This document shows, piece by piece, positions 40,949-47,615 of a stretch of DNA of 64,000 nt. Source of the stretch: Auraticoccus cholistanensis (GTDB taxonomy: Bacteria; Actinomycetota; Actinomycetes; Propionibacteriales; Propionibacteriaceae). The notes beneath the pieces are model-generated. The model did not search any database. It saw only the letters and a program-made list of their open reading frames with translations, and was not told the DNA's origin. Position 1 is the first letter of the stretch, and each line of letters opens with the position of its first letter. The position numbers and the translations under genes were made by a program. The stretch covers positions 51,999-115,998 of the forward strand of contig NZ_WPCU01000007.1 in the NCBI RefSeq assembly GCF_009742705.1, given 5' to 3'.

Positions 40949-41683
40949 GGTACCGGACTGATCTTCGCAGCCATCGTCGTCGCCTGGCTCGCCTACCTGG
41001 TGCCCCTCTACCTGCGCCGTCAGCAGGTCGACGAGGCCGACTCCGACCCGCGCGAGAGCTTCCCGACCAGCGCCCGGATCATCGCCACCGGGGCCGCGCC
41101 GCTGCTGGACCAGGACGGGGCCGCCATCGGCGACGTCGAGGTGTCGACGCCGATGACCCGCCGGTCGGCGATCCGGCGGATCCGGCAGGCCGAGCGTGAG
41201 GCCGCGGCCCGGCGACGTCGCGTGCTGCTGGTGCTGCTGACCGCGGTGGCCGTCTGCCTCGGGCTGGCCACCGCCGGCCTGGTGCCCTGGTGGAGCCTCG
41301 CGGTCCCCGGAGGGCTGGTGGTGCTGTTCCTCGGCGTCGCCCGCTTCACCGTCGCCGCGATGATCCGCAGCCACGACGAGCAGGTGGCCGCGATCCGGCA
41401 GGGCTCCGACGACGAGGCGACCGTGGTGATCCGGGTCGCCAGGTCGCGCGGCGAGCAGGAGGCGTCCCCGGCGACCCGTCCCGTCGCCGGGCTCTGGGAC
41501 CCCATCCCGGTGACCACGCCGACCTACGTGTCGAAGCCGCTGGCCCCCCGGACCGTCCGCACCATCGACCTGTCCGCCCCGGACGTGACCTCCTCGGGCC
41601 GGCGCGACGAGCCCGTGCTGGCCGAGACGGCGCCGGTCGTCGTCGACGCCCCTGCCGAGCGTCCCCGCGCGGTCGGGGAGTAG
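40946..41683 (+). CDS. GlpR/SepX-like division-associated membrane protein
   Basis: A 245-residue protein. One N-terminal helix (LIFAAIVVAWLAYLVPLYL) followed directly by basic residues, a polar segment, an R/A-rich coiled stretch (RRIRQAEREAAARRRR), then a pair of helices (VLLVLLTAVAVCLGLATAG, SLAVPGGLVVLFLGVARF) and a disordered cytoplasmic tail. This topology and the position after glp and rimJ match the Glp receptor of corynebacteria and, as I recall, SepX of Streptomyces. It would tether the MoeA-like Glp protein at the septum. This is assigned by context and topology. Confidence 0.72.
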   Translation: MGTGLIFAAIVVAWLAYLVPLYLRRQQVDEADSDPRESFPTSARIIATGAAPLLDQDGAAIGDVEVSTPMTRRSAIRRIRQAEREAAARRRRVLLVLLTAVAVCLGLATAGLVPWWSLAVPGGLVVLFLGVARFTVAAMIRSHDEQVAAIRQGSDDEATVVIRVARSRGEQEASPATRPVAGLWDPIPVTTPTYVSKPLAPRTVRTIDLSAPDVTSSGRRDEPVLAETAPVVVDAPAERPRAVGE

Positions 41684-41696
41684 CTCCGCCCCCAGG

Positions 41697-42485
41697 TCAC
41701 TCCGGCGGCAGGATCTGCCCGACCGGCTCGCGCTTCTCGGCCTGGAAGCGGTCCTCGGTGCGGCCGTAGGCCCAGTAGCCCGACAGGCTCACGCTGGAAC
41801 GGGGCAGCCCGCGCTCGGCGAAGAAGACGTCCCGCAGCTGCTTCATGGCCTCCCGCTCGCCGTGGGCGAAGACGTCGACCTCACCGCTCTCGGGCCAGTC
41901 CAGGGCGCGCACCGCGGCCGGCAGCAGGCTGGTCGCGCCGGGCTCGGCGCCCAGGCGGTGCAGCCAGGTGATGCGCACGCCCGGCGGTGGCGTCGGGGCC
42001 ACCTCGTCGGCGGGGGTGTCCACCTCGACCACCACCTCGCCGCGGGCGTGGGCGGGCAGCACCTCGATGGCGGAGCTGATCGCGGGCAGCGCCGTGTCGT
42101 CACCCACCAGCAGGTACCAGGAGGCGTCGGCCGCCGGGGACCAGGCGCCGCCGGCGCCGGACATGCTGAGGGTGTCGCCGGGTCGGGCCCGCAGCGCCCA
42201 GGGAGCCGCCACCCCGCTGTCGCCGTGGGTGATGAAGTCCAGGGTCAGCGTCTGCGCGGCGGTGTCCCAGGAGCGCACGGTGTAGGTGCGCCGGATCGGC
42301 GGGGCGCCGTCGGCGGGGGTGAAGAGCAGCTTGACGTAGCGGTCCCGGTAGTTGTTGTGGCGCAGCAGGGAGATCTCCTCCCCGCCCAGCACCACCCGCA
42401 CCAGGTGGGGTGCCAGCCGCTCGGTGGAGCGGACCGTCAACGTGGCGACCGGGCGCTGGGGGCGTGCGGGAGGGGCGTCGCTCAT
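41697..42485 (-). CDS. Siderophore-interacting protein (FAD ferric-siderophore reductase)
   Basis: A 262-residue ViuB/SIP protein. The FAD-binding segment NNYRDRYVKLLF leads to RRTYTVRSWD, then a GDSGVAAPWALRARPGD loop and a SIP C-domain with HGEREAMKQLRDVFFAERGL and a final SGYWAYGRTEDRFQAEK. It releases iron by reducing ferric siderophores in the cytosol. The ATG has a TACAGT box 8 nt upstream (minus), and an IdeR-like iron box covers the promoter, so it should be iron-repressed. Confidence 0.92.
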   Translation of the reverse strand: MSDAPPARPQRPVATLTVRSTERLAPHLVRVVLGGEEISLLRHNNYRDRYVKLLFTPADGAPPIRRTYTVRSWDTAAQTLTLDFITHGDSGVAAPWALRARPGDTLSMSGAGGAWSPAADASWYLLVGDDTALPAISSAIEVLPAHARGEVVVEVDTPADEVAPTPPPGVRITWLHRLGAEPGATSLLPAAVRALDWPESGEVDVFAHGEREAMKQLRDVFFAERGLPRSSVSLSGYWAYGRTEDRFQAEKREPVGQILPPE

Positions 42486-42493
42486 GGTTCCCG

Positions 42494-42527
42494 ACTGTAC
42501 ACAGCCAGGTGAGGCAAGCCTTACCCG
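42494..42527 (-). promoter_or_regulatory. Iron box and promoter of the siderophore-interacting protein
   Basis: TGAGGCAAGCCTTACCCG at 42510-42527 agrees at about 15 positions with the DtxR/IdeR consensus TTAGGTTAGCCTAACCTAA. It overlaps the -35 region of a minus-strand promoter whose -10 is TACAGT (42494-42499). The likely regulator is the IdeR gene at 25094. Confidence 0.6.
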
Positions 42528-42540
42528 TGAGACTCACGGG

Positions 42541-43401
42541 TCAGCCGGCGGCGGCCGCCCTCCGGACGACCTCGGCGAGCGGGGTGGCGGGGTGGCCCGT
42601 GAGCCGCGGCACGTCCTCGGTGACCCCGGCCAGCTCGCCCGCGGCGATCGCGGTGTAGGTGGAGACCCAGGCCTCGACCTGCCACGGCGGGGCCTGGTAC
42701 CGGGCGCGGGAGGCGACCGCCTCCGCCACGGTCTCGTCGTGGTAGCGGACCGGGCGGCCCAGCACGCTGGTGAGCACCGCCGCCACCTCGGCCAGGGTGA
42801 GGGACTCCGGGCCGGTGAGGCTGTAGGTGGCGCCGTCGGAGGGCAGCGGGTCCAGCAGCACGGCGGTGGCGGCGTCGGCGACGTCGTCCTGGGCCACCGG
42901 CGCCACCCGCCCGTCGCCGGCGGGGCCGCGGATGACGTCGTCGTCGCCGAGCAGGGCGGGGACGAAGTCGGCGTAGAGGTTGTCGCGCAGGAAGGTGTGC
43001 CGCAGCCCGGTGGCCGCGATGTGGCGCTCGGTGATGAAGTGGTCGCGCGCCAGGGTGAACGTGGCGTCGGGCGCCGCGCCGTAGAAGGAGACGTAGACGA
43101 GGTGCTGCACCCCGGCCGCCACCGCGGCGTCCACGAACTCGGTGTGCTGGTGCACCCGGTCCGGGCTCTCCGACGCCGAGACCATCAGCACCGTGGGGAC
43201 GTCGGCCAGGGCCCGGCGGACAGCCGTCGGCTCGTCGTAGGCCGCCCGCACCACCGACGCCCCCCGCAGCTCCGGCGCCCGTGAGGGGTCGCGGACCACG
43301 AGACGCTGGCTCACCCCGTTCGCCGCCAGCCGGCGGGCCACCCGCCCGCCCAGCCGCCCGGTGGCGCCGGTGACCGCGACAGCAGGGACGGCACTGGTCA
43401 T
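42541..43401 (-). CDS. NmrA-like NAD(P)-binding reductase
   Basis: A 286-residue atypical SDR. It begins with the NADP motif AVTGATGRLGGRVARRL and contains VYVSFYGAAPDATF and HTFLRDNLYADFV, as in quinone-oxidoreductase-2/NmrA proteins. The catalytic YxxxK pair of classical SDRs is not evident. It may sense NAD(P) or reduce a quinone. It lies upstream of the siderophore gene on the same strand, with the iron box in the gap, so the two are not one simple operon. Confidence 0.85.
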   Translation of the reverse strand: MTSAVPAVAVTGATGRLGGRVARRLAANGVSQRLVVRDPSRAPELRGASVVRAAYDEPTAVRRALADVPTVLMVSASESPDRVHQHTEFVDAAVAAGVQHLVYVSFYGAAPDATFTLARDHFITERHIAATGLRHTFLRDNLYADFVPALLGDDDVIRGPAGDGRVAPVAQDDVADAATAVLLDPLPSDGATYSLTGPESLTLAEVAAVLTSVLGRPVRYHDETVAEAVASRARYQAPPWQVEAWVSTYTAIAAGELAGVTEDVPRLTGHPATPLAEVVRRAAAAG

Positions 43402-43554
43402 GGACGGTCCTCACGTCGGCCGGGCGGACGGCGCCGTCCGGCGCCGCCACTCCCAGTGTCGCCCGGCAGCTGCGCCAGATCCATCCCCGAGCCGGGTCTC
43501 CCGCCGGCGGGCGGGTAGGGGAGGAGGAGAGCGGCGAGCAGGAGGAGGGTCGAG

Positions 43555-43836
43555 ATGACGGCGGTGGCAGCCAGCGACACCTGGCGGGATCCCGACGGGG
43601 TGCGCCGGCCCGCCGGCAGCGTGCATGCCTGGCAGCCGGGGACCAACCAGACGCTGTGCGGGCTGGCGCTCAGCCGGTCGCGGCTGCAGCGCTTCGCGGG
43701 CACGGACTGGAAGGACGTGCAGCCGGCCACCGGCGGGCACGCCGACGCGGTGCAGGAGGTGTGCCGGCGCTGCGCCGCGGCCACCGGCACCCGTCGCGGC
43801 GAGAAGCGCTGGCAGCGCACCAACCCACGGCCCTGA
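43555..43836 (+). CDS. Small Cys/His protein of unknown function
   Basis: A 93-residue protein: SVHAWQPGTNQTLCGLALSR near the N-terminus and VCRRCAAATG near residue 70. The H ... C ... CxxC spacing resembles short actinobacterial zinc-binding proteins. It has a good GGAGGAGG site before the ATG. There are no partners in the same direction. The 150 bp before it contain only its ribosome site and the start region of the divergent NmrA gene. Confidence 0.7.
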   Translation: MTAVAASDTWRDPDGVRRPAGSVHAWQPGTNQTLCGLALSRSRLQRFAGTDWKDVQPATGGHADAVQEVCRRCAAATGTRRGEKRWQRTNPRP

Positions 43837-43854
43837 CCCCGCGGGTCGGGACCC

Positions 43855-44763
43855 TCAGGCGGGTGCCGGTGGGGGCCAGGCCGCCACCGCCCGCTGCAGG
43901 ACCTCGCGTCCGCTCGCGGTCACCTCGCAGTGGGGAGGCCGGACCGGGCCGGCCTCGACCCCGTGCATCCGCAGCAGCTCCTTCAGCACGGCCACGTTGT
44001 ACTTGCCCCGCCCGGTCGAGCGCAGCGCCTCCACCGGGGCCAGCAGACCCACCTGGCGCTCGAGCGCCTCGCGGTCGCCCGCCCGCAGCGCCGCGTGCAC
44101 GGCGAGGGCGAGGTCGGGGCGGACGTCGGCCACCCCGGAGGTGAACCCGGTCAGCCCGAGCGCCAGGAACTGCGGTGCCCGGCTCTCGGCGGCCCCGTTG
44201 ACCCAGGTGCAGCCGGCGGCCGCACCGCCCTCGAGGAGGACCGACAGCGTCCCCAGGTCGGCGCGGGCGAACTTGACCCCCACGACCGCCTCGGCCGCGA
44301 CGACCCTCCGCAGCCCGTCGACGTCGAGGCGGTCGGAGCGGACGTAGAGCACCAGCGGCAGCGCCGAGTGCCGGCTGATCTCGGCGTAGTAGCGGACGAA
44401 CCCCTCGCTGTCGCCGAACGGGTCCGCGGGCTCGTGCACCATCGCGGCGGAGTAGCCCAGCGAGGCGGCGGTCTCGATCTCGGCCAGCACCGAGGCCGCG
44501 GCGCCGGAGACGCCCGCCAGCAGCACGGCGCTCGCGCTGGCCCTGGCCACGGCGCTGAGGTGGGCCGTGCGCTCGGCCGGGGTCAGCTGGAAGACCTCGG
44601 CGGTGTTGCCCAACGACGTCAGCACGTGGACCCCGGCTTGCTCGGTGCGGGCGGCGAGGTCCTCGAGCGTGCCCTCGTCCAGCCGGTCCTGCCGGTACGG
44701 GGTCACCAGCACCGCCGTGACGCCCGTCAGGGCGGTCCGTACGTCGACTCCTGCTGCTGCCAC
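43855..44763 (-). CDS. Dihydrodipicolinate synthase family aldolase/dehydratase
   Basis: A 302-residue DHDPS/NAL-fold class I lyase. Motifs: TAVLVTPYRQD near the N-terminus, SLGNTAEVFQL in place of the usual GTTGE loop, the catalytic Tyr in LVLYVRSD, and the Schiff-base Lys in VVGVKFARADL. Members act on 2-keto-3-deoxy sugar acids or on dihydrodipicolinate. It is the last gene of the carbohydrate operon, so cleavage or dehydration of a keto-deoxy sugar acid is the best guess. Confidence 0.88.
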   Translation of the reverse strand: MAAAGVDVRTALTGVTAVLVTPYRQDRLDEGTLEDLAARTEQAGVHVLTSLGNTAEVFQLTPAERTAHLSAVARASASAVLLAGVSGAAASVLAEIETAASLGYSAAMVHEPADPFGDSEGFVRYYAEISRHSALPLVLYVRSDRLDVDGLRRVVAAEAVVGVKFARADLGTLSVLLEGGAAAGCTWVNGAAESRAPQFLALGLTGFTSGVADVRPDLALAVHAALRAGDREALERQVGLLAPVEALRSTGRGKYNVAVLKELLRMHGVEAGPVRPPHCEVTASGREVLQRAVAAWPPPAPA

Positions 44764-44802
44764 CTCGCACCCTCCTCGTGGGACCCGGCCCTGCTGCGGC
44801 GG

Positions 44803-45864
44803 TCAGGCCATCCGGTCCAGCTCGGCCTCCCGCACCTGACGCTGCAGCGGGCGGCCCGCGACCACGCGGGCCAGCTCGTCCAGCGCCCCGTCGGTCATCC
44901 GCCGGGTCTCCTCGTCCAGCGACCCGGCGATGTGGGGGGTGATGACCACGTTCGGCAGGTCGTACAGCGGTGAGTCCGACGGCAGCGGCTCGGGGTCGGT
45001 GACGTCGAGCACGGCGTGCAGCCGACCCCGCACGCACTCCTGCTCCAGCGCCGCGGTGTCGACGAGCGAGCCGCGGGCGGTGTTGATCAGGCAGGCGTGG
45101 TCGGGCAGGGCGGCCAGCTGGGCGGCGCCGATCATCCGGTACGTGGCCGGCAGCTGCGGGGCGTGGATGGACAGCACGTCGAGCCGGGGGAGCATCTCCT
45201 CCAGGGTGACCAGCCGGGCGCCGACCGCCGCCACCTCCGCCGGGTCGGCGAAGGGGTCGCTGACCAGGCAGGTGACGTCCGGCAGCCGCTCCACCAGCAT
45301 CCGCGCGACCCGGCGCCCGATCCGGGAGAAGCCCACCAGACCGACGGTGAGCCCGGTGGTGCTGCGGGTGCCGCGCCGCTCCCGGTAGGACCAGTCCTCA
45401 CGGTGACGACGGGCGTCGGCGGCCAGGAAGGGTGCCTTCTTGGCCGCCATCACGACGGCGGCGCAGGTGAACTCGGCGACCGGTTCGGCGTTGATGTCGG
45501 CGCTGCTGGACACCGCGATCCCGCGCCGCCACAGCTCGGGGCTGACCACCGGGCGCACGCTGCCCGCGCAGTGCAGCACGGTGTGCAGGCGGGGGAGCCG
45601 CGCCAGCCTCCCGGCGTCCAGCCGGGGCGTCCCCCACCCGGTCAGCAGCACCTCCACCCGGGCCAGCCGCTCGCCCAGCCCGGCCCCGTCCAGGTCGGGC
45701 ACCCGCAGCGGGGCGTCCTCGACGCTGAGGCTGCGCAGCCGCTCGATCCGCGGCTGGTCGAACTGCAGCTCCCAGACGCGGTCGTCCAGGGCGACCAGCG
45801 TGTTGGGCGTGGTGGCGCGCCCGACGGCCGGCGGGTCCGCCGGCTGGGTGTCGTAGGTGGTCAC
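44803..45864 (-). CDS. D-isomer-specific 2-hydroxyacid dehydrogenase
   Basis: A 353-residue dehydrogenase. The NAD fold is GLVGFSRIGRRVARML, and the catalytic residues are in LINTARGSLVDTAAL (Arg), VTDPEPLPSDSPL (Glu) and ITPHIAGSLDEE (His). It starts with GTG overlapping the stop of the acyltransferase-toroid gene and is followed 39 bp later by the aldolase gene. It is probably a step in sugar-acid catabolism. Confidence 0.9.
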   Translation of the reverse strand: MTTYDTQPADPPAVGRATTPNTLVALDDRVWELQFDQPRIERLRSLSVEDAPLRVPDLDGAGLGERLARVEVLLTGWGTPRLDAGRLARLPRLHTVLHCAGSVRPVVSPELWRRGIAVSSSADINAEPVAEFTCAAVVMAAKKAPFLAADARRHREDWSYRERRGTRSTTGLTVGLVGFSRIGRRVARMLVERLPDVTCLVSDPFADPAEVAAVGARLVTLEEMLPRLDVLSIHAPQLPATYRMIGAAQLAALPDHACLINTARGSLVDTAALEQECVRGRLHAVLDVTDPEPLPSDSPLYDLPNVVITPHIAGSLDEETRRMTDGALDELARVVAGRPLQRQVREAELDRMA

Positions 45865-47615
45865 GCCTGGTCTCCGTTCGTCGGGGCGGGCTCGGGGCGG
45901 TGGATGCCTCTGGGACGGTAGCCCAGGGCCGGGGCCACGCCCGCGAGGTCGGCCAGCAGCCAGACCAGCGCCAGCCACATCTCGGTGCCCTGGAGCCCCG
46001 GCCGGGTGGGCTCCAGCGAGCGGGTGCTCGGGTGCGGCGCCTGGAAGCCGAAGCCCTGGCCGTCGGTCCAGTGCCCGAGCGCGTCGCGCAGCAGCCGCCG
46101 GGCGACGTCGCGGACCTCCTCGGCGCGGTAGCCGGTGGAGCGGGTCAGCCACAGCGGGTGGGCCACGTCGAGGACGTTGCAGGCGTTCTGCCGTCCGGGG
46201 GCGAACAGCTGCGGGTCGCGGACGTGCTGCAGCACCGTGTCGACCACCCGTTCCGGGCGGGGGAGGGGCACGCCGAACTGGGCGTAGGTGCCCCGGGTGG
46301 TGCGGTAGAACCCGTTGACCACCTGCAGCAGGGAGCCGTCGGGGTCGCGTCCTCCCCACATGCCGGTGGCGGGGTCGGCGTTGAGCCCCAGCCAGCCGAA
46401 CACCGCCTCGACCGCTCCCGGGCGTCCGGGGACGCCGGCGCGCTGGTTCCAGTGCAGGGCGGTGCCCAGGGTGTCCACGTAGTTGCCGGCGGTCCAGGCG
46501 CGGTGCTGCCACGGCTGCCGCCGCAGGTAGGCCACCACGTCGGAGGCCTCCATGTCGGCCACCACCGCGACCGGGTGGGGGAAGCCGCTGCCGAGCAGCT
46601 CCAGGGCGTAGCCGACGCAGAGCACGTGGTAGCTGACGTCGCCGTCCTCCAGCTGCGTGCCGGCGGGGCGCCGTGGGCTGCCGGAGTCGTCGAGCTGGCC
46701 GACCAGGCCGGTGCGGGCGTCCTGCCAGGACCGCAGCCGCTCCCGCTGCTCCTCGCCGTCGAGCTGCGGCGGGGGGCCGCCGAGGAGCAGCGCGGCGACC
46801 TCGACGGCGTCGCACTGGGCCCGCACGGTCGGCGGTGCTCCCGGCCGGTCGGCGAACAGCCCCCGTGCGGGGTCGTAGCAGCGGTCGAGGACCTCGCCGG
46901 CCTGCTCCCGGGCGCGCCGGGAGAGGTCGGCCACCGCCGCCGCCAGGTCGCCCGTGCCGTTCTCGCCCGTGCCGCTCCCGGTGGAGGCGGTCGAGGCGGG
47001 GGCGGGGGCGGCGTCGGGCACCCGCCAGCGGAGCACCCGGGCGGGGTTGCCGCCGACGACGGCCCCGGCGGGCACGTCCTTGGTGACGACGGCGCCGGCG
47101 GCGAGCACCGAGCGGCTGCCGACGGTGACACCGTCGAGCACCACCACGTGGGAGCCGATCCACACGTCGTCGCCCACGGTGATGCCCTTGGGGGTCACGG
47201 GCTGGCGGAACACCTCCACGTCGGGGTCGGTCATGGTGTGGTTGAAGGCCAGCAGCGACGTGTGGGCGCCGATGCGCACCGCGTCGCCCAGCCTCACCTC
47301 GCCCCGCACCACCGTGTAGGGGTTGAGGGTGCAGTTCCGCCCCGTCCGCAGCGACCCGCTGAGGTAGGCACCCGCCGCCACGTAGCTGCTCGGCCCCAGC
47401 TCCAGCACCTCGTTCTGCACCGAGGCCAGCCGCGAGACGAAGCAGCGCGGCCCGAAGCGGTACCCGGGTGGTCCTGCGGTCAGCTGTCGCTGCAGGGCCT
47501 CCTGGTCGGCACGGGCCTCCTCGTCGGCGGAGGACCAGAAGGACCAGGGCGAGAAGTCGAAGGCCTGGCGCCGGAACGGCTCCCGCGCGTCGTCCGCGCT
47601 CCCGCCGGGGTTCAC
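45861..47615 (-). CDS. Fusion: LbH acetyltransferase-like domain plus alpha/alpha-toroid domain
   Basis: A 584-residue two-domain protein. Residues 1 to about 200 form a left-handed beta helix with hexapeptide repeats (VRIGAHTSLLAFNHTMTDP with the presumed catalytic His, ITVGDDVWIGSHVVVLDGV, SVLAAGAVVTKDVPAGAVVGG), as in maltose/galactoside O-acetyltransferases. Residues from about 220 on form an (alpha/alpha) toroid of the glycosidase/prenyltransferase-like type (CDAVEVAALLLGG, NYVDTLGTALHWN, NVLDVAHPLWLT). GTG starts link it to both neighbours. I know of no standard name for this pairing. Confidence 0.75.
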   Translation of the reverse strand: MNPGGSADDAREPFRRQAFDFSPWSFWSSADEEARADQEALQRQLTAGPPGYRFGPRCFVSRLASVQNEVLELGPSSYVAAGAYLSGSLRTGRNCTLNPYTVVRGEVRLGDAVRIGAHTSLLAFNHTMTDPDVEVFRQPVTPKGITVGDDVWIGSHVVVLDGVTVGSRSVLAAGAVVTKDVPAGAVVGGNPARVLRWRVPDAAPAPASTASTGSGTGENGTGDLAAAVADLSRRAREQAGEVLDRCYDPARGLFADRPGAPPTVRAQCDAVEVAALLLGGPPPQLDGEEQRERLRSWQDARTGLVGQLDDSGSPRRPAGTQLEDGDVSYHVLCVGYALELLGSGFPHPVAVVADMEASDVVAYLRRQPWQHRAWTAGNYVDTLGTALHWNQRAGVPGRPGAVEAVFGWLGLNADPATGMWGGRDPDGSLLQVVNGFYRTTRGTYAQFGVPLPRPERVVDTVLQHVRDPQLFAPGRQNACNVLDVAHPLWLTRSTGYRAEEVRDVARRLLRDALGHWTDGQGFGFQAPHPSTRSLEPTRPGLQGTEMWLALVWLLADLAGVAPALGYRPRGIHRPEPAPTNGDQA

